DNA from: Guillardia theta CCMP2712 | Taxonomy: Eukaryota > Cryptophyceae > Pyrenomonadales > Geminigeraceae | DNA length: 30,316 nt | Reading direction: 5' to 3' | Assembly (NCBI RefSeq): GCF_000315625.1 | Contig: NW_005434606.1 | Location: 391,692-422,007 of the forward strand | Part shown: one piece after another, positions 20,601 through 30,316 of the stretch | Numbering within the stretch: position 1 is the stretch's first letter | How the letters are laid out: each line of letters begins with the position of its first letter | The notes under the pieces: model-generated | Databases searched by the model: none | The model's input: only the letters and a program-made list of their open reading frames with translations | Told to the model about the DNA's origin: nothing | Made by a program: the position numbers and the translations under genes

Positions 20601-23535
20601 CTCCTCCCCTTTCCGCTCTGCTTTTCCCCACTCATCTCCTCCAGGCTCCTTTTTCTACTGACTGTACTCCCTGCTTCATCACCCTCACCTTCCTCCTCGT
20701 CCTCGTCCTCGTCCTTGTCCTCGTCCTCGTCCTCGTCCTCTACCTCCATCCATGCTGCCTGAGAGGAGACTTCTTATCCCTTCCTCCCCACTCCCTTCCC
20801 TCCAACTCCATGGCTGCCTCTTACTTGCCTCCAGGCGTCCACCGTCCTCTCGACACTGTCAAAGTCGAGCAGGAGAATAGAGGGGACGCCGAGTGTAGAG
20901 GACGAGAGCATGACTGAGGACACCTCTGCAGCCCCCCCAAACAGAAAAGATCATCCTTGGTCTTTCACCCACGTCTCTCAGCGAGGATGGGAGCAGAGAG
21001 GGAGAGAGTGCGGGGTGGCGACTACGTTCTGCGGGCACGCGATCCACAGGGACTGCTTGAACAGGTGGCGAAGGAGGGAAGAGGGGGAGGGGAGAGGGAA
21101 AGAGAGGAGACGGGGGGCAGGGGGCGGGGGAGAAAATAGAGGAGGAGGAAGAAGGAATGGAAGGACGAGGATTACGAACAGAATAGAAGGAGGAGAAGGA
21201 GGAGAAGAAAAAGGAGGAGAAGAAAAAGGAGGAGGAGGAAGGGGAGGAGGAGGAGGAGAAGGAGGAGGAGGAGGAGAGGAGGAGGATGAGAGGAGGAGGA
21301 GGAGGAGAATGTTTTATGTTACTCACTTTGTCGCCTCTCTTTCACTGAAGGTATCAAAGCTCCATGACCGGCTTGTCACGAGGAAGAGGGTCCTCCTCAC
21401 CGGTGAATCGTGCTGGGGTCTTGTTGAGCGGCAGCTGAGGGAGGGATAGTTGCAGGCCGAGTTCTCCTGCCCGCTCTGCCGCGCCCTCGGGAACAACCTC
21501 GTCCCGCTCGTGCCCAAGGACTTGCTCTGCAAGCAGGTAGATTCGCTCCCCTCCCTCCTCTTCCTCTCGTTGAGTTTCGTTGGCTCTCCAAGGGTTCACG
21601 TCAGGCTGGACAGGCGATGGAGGAGGAGCAAGGTCAACAGCAGGAGCAGGAGGCTGACGCGAGGACAGAGGAGGATGAGGTAGAGATGTGCGCATAGTGC
21701 TGGAGTGTTTCTTCTCACAGGGAGGGCAGAGGATTGATGAGCGAGAGGACGCGTCTGACTACCTCATGCGCTCGGTCGACAAACTCTTCCAACCCCGTGG
21801 GCGTCTGGTGGACCACAAGAAATCGAAGCTTCAGAAAGTCTCCCAGGAGGAGGGAGCTAAGATCGGGGGCGCGGCCGTGTTGGCAGAGCAGGCCGCGAGC
21901 TATCAGCCGGAGAAGGAGATGGCAGAAGTGATGGCAAAGAAGATTGTGGAGACTCATCTCTTCGCGCATGAGGAGGGGAAGGAGGAGTTCGAGGCCCCGA
22001 CCAGCCCTACGTTGACAGCCATCTCCTCCTGCATCTATAGCATCTTCAGTATGGAGTCGGCCTGTCGGCTAGGTGACTCTCGTCCTTCTGCTTGTTCTCC
22101 TACTGCTACTGCTCCCGCCGCTCCCAGCGCTTCTCCTCTCACCTTCTTCTCATCCTCCTCTTCCTTCCCTTGACTCTGGTCCCAGACGGCCCACCTCCCA
22201 ACTCCAGCTGCGAGGAGCCCGACGGCAGCTGGGGTTCACTCAGTAGCTTCACTGCGACCAAAATCGCTCCCTTCACAGCTCTCGTGCGAGCTGTCCGCCT
22301 GCTGCAGCAGAGCAAGCTCAGCCTCGACGGGGAGAGCATGAGGCACCTGACCATGTGGTCGAAGCTACTCCGCGGCATCGGAGCAGAGGAAGCGGCAGCA
22401 GCCAGCCAGCCGGGCAACGGCGATCTCCACATCAAGTGCGTCCTAGAGGCCGACGTCTGCTCCCTGCTCGTCCACTGGCTTTTCCTGTCGTCGTCCTCCA
22501 AGTCCGACACCGAGCTGTCGGGGGAATTCGACGGTTTCCTCCGTATCTTCTGGGTGGCGCAAGTCATGCAGGCTGTCCTGGCGCTCAGCGACGGAAGCGC
22601 TGCCGGCCGGGCTGCAACAGGTGACGAGGAGGAGGAGAAGGACAGGATCGGAGAAGACAGAGAAAACTTCTCGCAGCTCCTCTTTCTGATGGACTCCGTG
22701 CTGGGTGCTGGTCTGAGCGACGTTTCGACTCGCCTTCCCCTCAACAGGGTGCTGGAAGCAAGCCTTCCCTTCCTGCGCAGGTGTTGCCTGGTCAAGAGCC
22801 TGTTCTTCGCCCTCCCCCTCCCCAGCTACGAGCAAACTAGCAAGCAGGAAGAAGCCCTCATCCTGGTCCACTTCCTCGGACTCACGGGTCAGGGAGGGAT
22901 TCCGAGCATGGAGGGCACGATGGAGGTACTCGTTAAGCGATGGTGCGAGGCGTTTGCGGAGCGGCACCAAGGAAGCAGCCGGTTCTCCTTCCTCTCCAAG
23001 ATGTACAGGAGGAGGGCGGCCAGACCCTCCTTCATCGACCTCCCTCGGGACTTCCAGGAGCTCTTCCAGATCGTCCTCAAGCAGCCGTGCCGGACTTGTG
23101 GGATGAAGCCGACGGAGCCGGCGCTGTGCTTCATGTGCGGGGCGATCGTGTGCGCCGGGGGCGACTGCTGCAAGAAGGAGGGGAGGGGCGAGTGCACCCT
23201 GCACACAGAGCAGTGCGGAGCAGGAATCAATGTTTTCCTCATCATCAAGACCTGCACTTTCCTTGTCATACGGTCCGGGATAGCCCACGGGGCCGGGGCC
23301 ATGCTACCGTCGCCGTACCTGGACGAGCACGGGGAGGAGGACTTCTACCTGCGGAGGGGAGAACCCTTGTTCCTGTCGCAGGAGAGGATATTGGGCTTGC
23401 TCAAGATGTGGGTGTCGCATCAGTTCAACTACGAGGTAGTGTCTTGCCTGCGCTGGCGGGGGCCGTCTGACCGCTTCACAGCTGACTCGCTCCGGCGCAA
23501 GGAACGAGGGCATTTGGTCCTGGAGCGCGTTATAG
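14277..23535 (+). CDS. UBR1: UBR1/UBR2-type E3 ubiquitin ligase (N-recognin)
   Basis: Recognises N-degrons and ubiquitinates their carriers. Exons: 14277-15365, 15418-16500, 16776-16931, 17074-17171, 17474-17540, 17936-18004, 18158-18328, 18515-18622, 18901-18962, 19010-19081, 19193-19279, 19466-19664, 19915-19976, 20026-20066, 20232-20356, 20835-21064, 21351-21402, 21456-21536, 21593-21679, 21721-22072, 22186-23435 and 23482-23535. They join in frame to 1864 residues, close to yeast Ubr1. Domains: UBR box at 90-159 (CGHVFESEEW to CSIH) for basic N-termini; ClpS-like region from about 205 (VLHNDDIHDMD) for bulky N-termini; the conserved middle with HCPLHRMFSSLW; helix EALERAMKEMQARQQAF; RING-H2 with C1143, C1146, C1229, H1231, H1234, C1237, C1262 and C1265; C-terminal zinc-rich cap from C1732 (CRTCG, CFMCG, CTLHTEQCGAG) and YLDEHGEEDFYLRRG before the end IWSWSAL. 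All core ligands are present. Intron 2 holds an assembly gap, but the joined protein (NLQ to FTATML) looks continuous. Several small exon edges have alternative AG sites. Confidence 0.96.
16501..16775. repeat. Purine-rich intron 2 of the UBR gene, with gap
   Basis: On both sides of the gap the plus strand is almost entirely G and A (GAGGAGGAAGAG, GACGAG, GGGGGATCGAGGAGGA). The intron runs from the donor at 16501 to the acceptor CAG at 16773-16775, and its true length is unknown. Confidence 0.85.
16597..16696. other. Assembly gap of exactly 100 N
   Basis: One hundred unknown bases sit within the purine-rich repeat of UBR intron 2. A round length is typical of a placeholder, so the real size is unknown. 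Confidence 0.98.
17178..17473. repeat. Pyrimidine-rich intron 4 of the UBR gene
   Basis: The sense strand is mostly C and T, with CCTCCT, CGTCCT and CTTCCT units, ending at acceptor CAG 17471-17473. Reading frames on either strand give Pro/Leu- or Arg/Glu-rich artefacts. Confidence 0.85.
17571..17697. repeat. Hexanucleotide repeats (CTTCTC)n then (CTCCTG)n in UBR intron 5
   Basis: About eight CTTCTC-type units are followed by about eleven CTCCTG units with one mixed junction. The second unit is the same hexamer as the Gln-Glu-coding repeat at 1135-1230. Here it lies within the intron 17541-17935. Confidence 0.95.
18623..18900. repeat. Pyrimidine-rich UBR intron 8 with (CTGTC)6
   Basis: Holds six CTGTC copies at 18681-18710, then CTCTC, CATCC and CCTCA repeats up to the acceptor at 18899-18900. 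Confidence 0.9.
19280..19465. repeat. CCCTCCGT-type pyrimidine repeat in UBR intron 11
   Basis: CCCTCC, CCGTCC and TCCGTC units fill most of the intron on the sense strand. Confidence 0.85.
20357..20834. repeat. Long pyrimidine-rich intron inside the RING-coding region
   Basis: 478 nt, almost all C/T on the sense strand (CTCCTCC, CTTCCTC, CTCGTC units), between the exons that carry the first RING cysteine pair and the Cys-Gly-His core. Confidence 0.9.
21065..21350. repeat. Purine-rich intron inside the RING-coding region
   Basis: 286 nt with GGAGGAG, GAAAAAGGAG and similar on the sense strand, the opposite strand bias from the preceding intron. A short T-rich stretch (about 21309-21345) precedes the acceptor, as splicing needs. 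Confidence 0.9.
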
Positions 23536-25513
23536 GGGGCATGCCATCGCCAAGTGTTGTCTCTGTAGATAGCAAGCGCAAGCGTGAAACGCCAGGGAGC
23601 GACTGGATGAAGCCTTTGACCTCAGCTCCTTACACACTGAACCCCCACAGGTTGATAGCTACCACCCCCCCTCCCTGGCCTCTCTTCCTTGGGAGCTGCA
23701 GGTGGCTATGGGTAGCGTGTGAGCTATGCAATAGAGGTGAGGGAGGAGGGACGGGAGCTTTCATTTCATTAGTTGTTGTGAGAGGTATCGCCGTCTTCAG
23801 TGATCCTTCTCTTCCTTTCAACGTCCATCAATTCCATTCCTTGTGACCCGCTCCACATCATCGAGATCTTCAGGATGGCTAACATCGCGATTTCGATCAT
23901 CTCTACCTACAAAATCCAACGAATGTAAAGCCCTGAAGGAAGAAAATTTCAGTTCTGTGTTCAACTCGCCAAACCACGATCCTGTTCCATGATTTCATCA
24001 CCACCCCGAAACACTTTGCGGGAATTCCCAGCGTTCTCATATCCCCTCCATGTTCGCTCTATGATATCACTGCGTTTGTACTGATCACTCCTCCCTCCCC
24101 TCCTCCTCCCTTGACCCATCATCCACCAATGTCGACTTCGCCCATATTTTCTCTCCCTCTATTTGCGGTTTTCCGTTACGAACCGTTATCGTTCGTCCAG
24201 AGGGAGGTTACACAGAAGTCAGTGGATCGTAAAAACCGTTACATACGTTTAAACAATGGTAGTTCTCAAACCATACAAGGGGGGGTCGCAAGCGGTAGCG
24301 TCATTTAATTTGGGATAGATTCGTATGTTGATAAGTTTATTTTTCGCAATGGAAGGCAGAAACATCTTTATTTTGAAAATTTCACTAATAATTTCAAATA
24401 CAATTAGGTTACATATGCATCTGTTTTAGAGTACACCCCATTTCGCAGTAAAGATCGCATGTTCGACCTGAGAAGGAGATCGCACGAGATAATTTTGAGA
24501 TCACAACCTTTCGCTCGGTGACCTCCTGTGATACGTCCCCGGTACCCTACCCTCTCTTTCCCATTAAATTACCCGACCTTTGACATGCGATAGTCAAACC
24601 CACCCCCTCTATTGAAACTGGTTACCCTACCCATAGCTTCCCAATTTTGAGTACCCCTACCCTCATTTTAACCAACTACTACCCTTCTTTTTGTCCAACA
24701 ACTAGATACCCTACCAGGAAAATACAAACAAATAACCCTACCCCCGATTACAATTGTGGCAATGGCAGGATCTGGAGGGGAAGCATGCTGAAAGGCCTCA
24801 AGGAGGAGAAAGGGCTGGGAGGAGGAGGAGGAGGAGGAGGAGGAGGAGGAGAAAGATTTGAAACTATGACAGAAGATGATTGCGATCTCATGACGAGTGA
24901 TCATGGACGGATCAATATGATCAACGTCTGAGTGGTTGATGTTGAGGACAGCAATTTTATGTGGAATGGAGAAGTGTTTGAATGTTTGAGACATTTCAGA
25001 TCATTCAGACGATATAAATAGTGGAGGACATTGCAAAAGAAAAAGTCTCGATAATTGTGTAGAATGAGGCGACTGAAATCCGTGTGAGATAGTTTGCACT
25101 AGATGCTTTGGATCAATCAATTCGAACCATCCCACTTTGAATCCCTGAAAATCTGATCAGACCATGATAAAAAGCTCACCTGTATGTCGCAAATGAGGTT
25201 TCCTTACGTGTTGGGAAGAGGACGACCAAATCCCGAAATCTTTCTTCACATTTCGTGCTCTTGTTCACTGACTAATTTCATGCGACCGCATGCGCTCATT
25301 CAAACGCTGTGTAGCTGGCTTTTGCTCAGACATTAACGTTTATCTTTTTTAGGATATCGATAACGATACGGTGTTTGAAGAGATGCGGATTTGTGATTGA
25401 ACGATTTCAACATAATCCGTGGAGATTGAAGATTACATGCTCAGGGGCACGAGTCCCAGCAGGGAAGGAAAGCTAAAGTAGGTTCAGAATTATCAATATT
25501 TGTGGTAAGACAG
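23536..25513. other. Intergenic region between UBR and MYB genes
   Basis: About 2 kb with no well-supported gene. It is AT-rich at 23860-24520, then a CCCTA-type tract (24530-24750), a short (GGA)n run near 24820-24850, and AT-rich sequence up to the MYB start. Short open frames here are low-complexity or lack family motifs. CAG just before 25514 could be a splice acceptor from an unseen 5' exon. Confidence 0.6.
24530..24750 (-). repeat. CCCTA-word tract (GGGTA words on the minus strand)
   Basis: Words such as GGTACCCTACCC, GTTACCCTACCC, GTACCCCTACCC, ATACCCTACC and ACCCTACCCCC recur over about 220 bp. This is the reverse complement of the word family in 7440-9420, and it lies between two plus-strand genes. 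Confidence 0.65.
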
Positions 25514-27461
25514 ATGGAAGACTGGTCATTCCTGCATGCTGGAGAGCTTCAGGATCCATCACTGCAGCCTGCTAAGAAGAGAGATCCACAAGATGGGAGC
25601 TTTGAACCTCCGATCCTCAATGGAAGGGCTCCTCGTCTACAACAGCCCCCGCTGAGCTATGTCTTGTCGGCAGGCAAGGCTAACCCGCAATTGATGTTGT
25701 GTTGCTGATCCCGTGCCATGACAGGCTCTGCTTTCCCACCCCGAGCTACCTTCGGACCTCTTGAATCGAACATACATGCCAAGATTTCCGCATACGAAGG
25801 TCCGGGGGGCAGCGAAGTGCCAGGGTACCCGTGGGAGATGCCTTATCTGTCCATGTACAATCGAAGCGAGATCGGAATGGCGCAGCCTGCGAACTTGATG
25901 GCCAAGGATCTGGAATGGCAGAAGGCTGGAGCGATGCAACCCCCGCCAGACAGATTGAAGAGACAGCGAATCGACCAAGAGATCGATTTTGTACAAAAGG
26001 ATGCGTTGGTGGTGAGTGTATCCGAGCCTGTGGTCCAAGGCGGTGCTCTGAGTTTTCTAACAGGAATTAGCGAGGGAAAATTTAATGATCAAACATCAAA
26101 TACATGTAGCAAACTTAGAGGTAGGGGTTAAATATCCTACGAATTGATTCCTGACAGGGGTTCTAAACAGGTGCAACGCCTCAAGCAAATATGTGGAGAG
26201 CTTGAAAGCGAACAAGCGGACTCAAAAGATTCCAAGGTGATCAGACTTGAAGCTTCATTCTTCGAGTGTAACATGAAATTTGGAAGTCCCGGTACTGGAC
26301 AGAAGAAGAGCACCAGAGATTTCTCGAGGCTGTGGAAAAGTTGGTTCCATGACTTGATTGAATTTCTTGCTTATTGTTTGATTTCAGATATGGACACAAG
26401 GACGTGAAGTCAATATCTTCAATAGTCGGGACAAGGAGTGCTACTCAGGTGAAAAAGCTTGTTAAAACATTCTTCTATTCATAGTCATTAGGTTCGAACC
26501 CACGCCCAAAAGTATTTCATGAAGATGGCCAAATCGAGCTTACAAGTGGGTTTGTTGAACAAAACTGAAAGAAGTAATGAGCGCTCCAGGATCAATCAGC
26601 GGAAGATACAGAGGCCAGCACCAGCAGGCAGAAAGTGGTTGTTGAATACACCTTGCAAGTCGAGATGACCTTATGACTCGTTTCCAGGTTCAGTGCACCA
26701 GCGACTCTGTTGAGGCGGCAGCTGCAGCTGCGTCTGGTGAAACCGGAACCTCTGCTGCCGCTGCCGCTGCGTTTGTTGCTGCAAAGAGCATCAAGCAGAC
26801 TCTGGTCACCAAACAGGTATTCTGTTTCCATGAATGATTTTGGTTTGATGCTTATGAAGCATGGGGCACCCACCGTGGAGGGTGATACCCATCACAAGAA
26901 GAAGATCAAGAATAGAATGGCAACAGGAAAGGGACCGGGATCTCCAGGATCAATGGGAAGCAGGTACGCTACACGGCAATTGGTCTACATGGAGCTGAAC
27001 ATTGATTCCAGTGGATCGCTCGGAAGTTCCGATTCAACCTCCAATGGCAACGACTCAAATGGCGGTAATCATTTACTACATAGAAACTTTATCCAAAGGG
27101 AAGTTGATTTCTACATCAGTCCGCTCTTCGGATGCAACCAATGGAAATGGATCGAGTGGGTCGAGCCATAGCAATGGACACTTCAACAGCAATGTACTCG
27201 ACCACAAGGTCTGCTGGGTCGCTTCTGCGTCCTGATTCCCGTGATGCAGGGAAGTTCTTCCGATTCTGGAAGAGGAGACAGCAACAACGGAGTGTCTTCC
27301 AATGAGGGATCGGATCATGGCTTTTTTGATACGGTATGCTTCTTCTCGTAATGCTGCAACGTTTCTGTCCCCTGTGCGAGGGGGAGAAATGCATTTTCTA
27401 ACGAGCCCTGCAGGCTGAAGATGATGTTGATAACTTCGAGCTCGAGGCGGCGCTGGTTTGA
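25514..27461 (+). CDS. SHAQKYF-class single-repeat MYB transcription factor
   Basis: Exons 25514-25673, 25725-26011, 26171-26236, 26287-26339, 26388-26448, 26492-26545, 26590-26637, 26688-26816, 26860-26963, 27012-27064, 27120-27208, 27250-27333 and 27414-27461 join in frame to 411 residues. The DNA-binding MYB/SANT repeat (about 172-226) is assembled across three introns: SRYWTEEEHQRFLEAVEKYG, then IVGTRSATQV, then RTHAQKYFMKMAKSS, a clear THAQKYF form of the plant/algal SHAQKYF signature. A weak coiled stretch with QRLKQICGELESEQ comes just before it. After it come a poly-Ala region (about 250-270), a basic patch (HHKKKIKNR) and a long Ser/Gly/Asn/Asp-rich tail ending in acidic DDVDNFELEAALV, a possible activation region. 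It should act in the nucleus on I-box/GATA-like sites, as relatives do (inference). Intron 1 has a GC donor. The exon 9 acceptor and the exact 5' end are less certain. Confidence 0.9.
25674..25724 (+). other. GC-AG intron in the MYB gene
   Basis: Donor AG|GCAAGG, acceptor GACAG|GC, 51 nt, phase 1. Only this donor gives the frame needed by the next exon; the GT dinucleotides just upstream are in the wrong phase, and the intron carries an in-frame stop. Confidence 0.75.
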
Positions 27462-27530
27462 GAGGACGGTAACTCCCTTCACCATTGCATTTGTCAGCCA
27501 GTCGAGTGTGTAATGGAGGTTTTTACCCCT

Positions 27531-29975
27531 TCAGCCCGGCGTTTCTGAAGCCTCAAGGATGATTCTCAGCGTTTGATCGAGGAGTTTGTTGTCTTGCGCA
27601 GACAGTAAACTTCTCTTCTCCTCCAGCTCCAAGCAGGGTCGCCACAGGTTTCGATCCAGCAACCGGCCTGAATCCACGAGTGTTTCCCTCACTGGTATCG
27701 TTGAGCGTCCTGCTTGCTTGAGGCGGAAGTATTTGTATCGCAACAGGCGAAAGTCTACCTCCTCCTCCTGCCTCTGGATGGTCAGGCAAATCTCTGTCCC
27801 CGCCCTCCCTGCTATCATGCTCGCCACCTCCTCGATATGCAAGTTCCTCGTCGAAGTTCCATCGACCTGCAGTGAACCATCAGCCAAGGCCTGCATGCTG
27901 CTGCCTTCTTACCGCCACGACCTCGTCGCCGACGCGGATCCTCCCATCCACGTCGGCTGCTCCCCCTGGCAAGATCTCCTGCACCCGAGGGAAGTCGTAG
28001 GAGATTGCGCCGCGCTTGCCGATCTTCCTGGTCTGGAGGAGAGAGACTCCTATGGTCCCGTCCTGCTCGTCACTGCTCCCGTTGTTGGAATTCCTCCATC
28101 TCTCAACGATGTTCACATAGTCCGGCCACCACTCCTCCTGCTTGCTTGCTGTCACTGTTGTCGGTCTCTTCTGCTTGCACTCGACATTGTAGACGCGGGT
28201 GTCATCTGCATAATCTGAAGGATTAGGAAGAGTTTCCCTGCTCATGTCATCCTCATTTTTACGATCTCTTTCGCCCTCACCGACATTCCTCTCTCCCTCC
28301 TCCGTATCTTCTCTGTCCAGGAGCTGAGACGTCTCCTTCAGCAGCTCTCTTGCCGAGTCCAGCAGATCCCCACGTGTAATCGAGCTGCTGAGATCCCCTT
28401 GCCCCATGCTGTGGATCGCTCTGACCTCTGGCCCACAACTCCAGCTCCCTCCCTTGCTCAGCTCAGGCTGGAGCGACGGAGCTGAGAAGCGATTCTGATC
28501 TACAAGACTTCGCGAGAACCCTCCCGAGATCAGCTGGCTGATCCTCTTCACGTGCTTGCGGCGGTAGGCGACCGCCTTGAGACGCCAGCACAAGGCGCCG
28601 AAGTCTCTCCAGGCCCGCTCGTAGTCCCGCCTCGTCAACCTCGCTTGTATCTTCGCCACGATGACCTTGGCACATTCTCGCTGCAGCTGGTACATGTGCT
28701 CCTTCGACTGACGCCTCCACTCCCCGTGCATCTCGATGTGCTGCTCTCGAGGAGGAGAGGGGGCGAAGCTCTTGGGCGGGGACCTGACCAGCATTCTTGC
28801 AAGGGGAGGGATCAGCTTCCTCGACATCGCGATCCTCCTCCTCACATGCGCCTGCAGAATCCTCGCACACTGAGGGGAGCCGAGCGACGTGATGGCTGGA
28901 GCCGCAGGGGAGACGAGAGCTGGAGGTCTGGCCTCTCTCCTGCTGGTGAGCTTGTGCACGTAGAGTCTGACGCGAGGGGAGATGATCTGAAGGGACCTCA
29001 TGATGTTGACAAACCTTCTTCTCCTCACCAGCCTCTTCAGCGTCGCTTGAACCACCCTTATGCATTCCATGTCGTAGAAATGCTCGAGCTGAGACCACAT
29101 TCTCCTAACTTGGGCCTGGAGGATCGCAACCTCGTGTATGACACTCAGCCGATGGAGGAAGACCACCAGCTGTCTGATCTTGCTCTTGAGCTCCTCACAG
29201 CCAACCAGCTGCGATCCATATCGCTGTCGTTGGACCAGCATCTGAAGCGAGGAAGATAGTCTCATGGCAGATACCTGACGCAGCCTCCTCCGCGCTGTCG
29301 TCTGCAGGCTAGCGGCAGCAGCCCGACAGCGTAGAAAGTTTGACTTCCCCACTCTCATCGCCATCACCGCAGCCTCGACCTGCCCGAAGGCTCTCCTCTT
29401 CATCCGGTTCAACTCCTTCGCCTCACGAGATAAACAAACCTCACAAGCTGCATGAATCTCGCATGTCCCGCGATTCACACCGTCTGACAAGTCCAGCACA
29501 GCCTGCTTCCCCTCGCAAGAGACGCGGTCCTCAACAGAGAAGAGCAACACCTGCCTGACGTCCTCTATCCTCACCTCCCACCTCCCCATAGGAAACGATC
29601 TCTTCGATTCCCATCTCGTCACAGTACAGGAAAGTCTCGAAGGCAAGTCTTCTCCAACTTCAAATCTGATCGCCTCGCTCCACTCCTGGTGGATCATCAC
29701 ACAGAGAGATGCGGGACAAACACAACAGCAGTCACCACGAGAGGAGCTGGCTTCTTCCGACTTGTCTCCAACTTCTCATCCCCCAACTCAAAGGAGAGGC
29801 AGAACTTCGTCTTGGAAGCGAGCTTGTTCGCTGCTTGTACTCTCAGCCTCGCCTGCACGTCAAGCAGGAAGGAAGGTCTGCTGCCGGGGAGTTGCCTGCT
29901 GCCTGTGTCCTCGGCACATGTAGGGGCCTTCTCCTTCTTCTTGCTGAGCGAGATGCTCCGCAAGAAGCGCTTCAT
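27531..29975 (-). CDS. C2-like / IQ-motif / PDZ scaffold-type protein
   Basis: Exons 29739-29975, 27913-29685 and 27531-27866 have introns 29686-29738 (53 nt) and 27867-27912 (46 nt), both phase 0, and join to 781 residues. ATG 29975 follows an in-frame stop. Residues 30-130 read like a C2 beta-sandwich (LDVQARLRVQAANKL, KLETSRKKPAPL joined to EWSEAIRFEV) but lack the usual loop aspartates, so calcium binding is doubtful. The middle (about 150-480) is basic and helical with at least five IQ-like motifs, e.g. SLQTTARRRLRQ, AILQAQVRRMW, RILQAHVRRRIAMSR, VAKIQARLTRRDY; these may bind calmodulin or light chains. A PDZ domain covers about 620-710: GTIGVSLLQ in place of the GLGF loop, VQEILPGGAADVDGRIRVGD, then VDGTSTRNLHIEEVASMI and ICLTIQR across the second junction. 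No catalytic domain is seen, so an adaptor linking membrane or cytoskeleton to partner C-termini is likely. Confidence 0.82.
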
Positions 29976-30316
29976 CGGCTCCTGGTAATCGCTGCGAAAT
30001 CAGTTTCACGGCAATGGCGGTCTGGTGAGCTGGGATGCTCGAGTACGATATGACAAGAATGAGTGAACAAGGAAGGAGGAAGGGAGGAGGAGAGAGTTCG
30101 AGAACTTGAGAGGGATAAAAAGAGGAAAAGAAAGGAGGAGCCTGTGGAAATCAAGAGTGGGAGGCGAAGGGAGGAGGAGGAGCAAGAGGAGGAGGGGGGA
30201 TGGTGGAGGTGGAGGAGGTGGAGGAGGTGGAGGAGGTGGAGGAGGTGGAGGAGGTGGAGGAGGTGGAGGAGGTGGAGGAGGTGGCGGGGGAGGGAGGGGT
30301 GGAGGGAGGGTGGGGC
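29976..30316. other. 5' flank of the C2-PDZ gene with purine-rich sequence
   Basis: From about 30060 to the window end the plus strand is nearly all G and A. A GGATAAAAAG stretch near 30113 could serve as a TATA-like element for a gene to the right. No coding exon is supported. Confidence 0.5.
30203..30284. repeat. 9-bp minisatellite (GGTGGAGGA)n
   Basis: About eight to nine copies of GGTGGAGGA, the first slightly shortened, ending in GGTGGCGGGG. It would encode Gly-rich or Val/Glu-rich repeats, but no start or splice context is visible inside the window. Confidence 0.95.

Noticed and set aside
20357-21350. Abnormal insertion splitting the UBR RING domain
   Set aside because: The long spacing between the first Cys pair and the Cys-Gly-His core is normal for UBR1/2 RING-H2 domains; only the introns are unusual.
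24647-24931. Plus-strand frame with poly-Gly and its minus-strand poly-Ser counterpart
   Set aside because: Built from a CCCTA tract and a short (GGA)n run; no conserved sequence.
26488-26502. tRNA-like T-arm sequence AGGTTCGAACCCA
   Set aside because: It lies exactly on the acceptor and first codons of the MYB exon encoding VRTHAQKYF; no acceptor stem, D-arm or anticodon arm surrounds it.
1-30316. CRISPR arrays, insertion sequences, prophage or bacterial operons
   Set aside because: No regular repeat-spacer arrays, transposase motifs or intron-free gene clusters; the window is eukaryotic throughout.

Overview
This is a piece of eukaryotic nuclear DNA. Every well-supported gene is broken by spliceosomal introns, many only 41-57 nt long, and no operons, ribosome-binding sites or bacterial-type genes are visible. 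The gene set (SHAQKYF-type MYB factor, UBR1-type N-recognin, PH-AGC kinase, endoglycoceramidase-like GH5) and the short introns full of simple repeats suit a unicellular alga or protist. A cryptophyte such as Guillardia theta is my best guess, but that rests on gene style and not on a database match.

Layout, left to right: (1) 71-2667, minus strand, a GH5 endoglycoceramidase/steryl-glucosidase-like protein with hydrophobic N-terminal segments and a Gln-Glu repeat inside the domain; (2) 4174-6410, plus strand, a PH-domain AGC kinase of the Akt/S6K kind in eight exons; (3) 6774-7425, minus strand, a small three-exon gene for a 96-residue protein with one N-terminal membrane segment; (4) 7440-10881, about 3.4 kb without a convincing gene, made of a G-rich tract full of GGGGTA/GGTGGGTA words and then a very GC-rich palindromic island bounded by an 11-bp direct repeat; (5) 10882-12522, plus strand, an eight-exon coiled-coil protein of unknown function; (6) 14277-23535, plus strand, a 22-exon UBR1/UBR2-type E3 ubiquitin ligase interrupted by a 100-N assembly gap in intron 2; (7) 25514-27461, plus strand, a 13-exon SHAQKYF MYB transcription factor; (8) 27531-29975, minus strand, a three-exon protein with an N-terminal C2-like region, several IQ-like motifs and a PDZ domain. 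Genes 7 and 8 converge with only 69 bp between their stop codons.

The genes do not form one pathway: lipid-glycoside hydrolysis, phosphoinositide-linked kinase signalling, N-degron proteolysis, transcription and scaffold functions sit side by side, as is usual in a eukaryotic genome. The exon models were assembled by hand from reading frame, splice sites and family motifs. All junctions keep frame, but none has transcript support here.

The most unusual material is non-coding: the dispersed GGGTA-word tracts (four places), the GAGTC/GACTC-rich GC island, strongly strand-biased purine or pyrimidine introns in the UBR gene, and two introns with GC donors.
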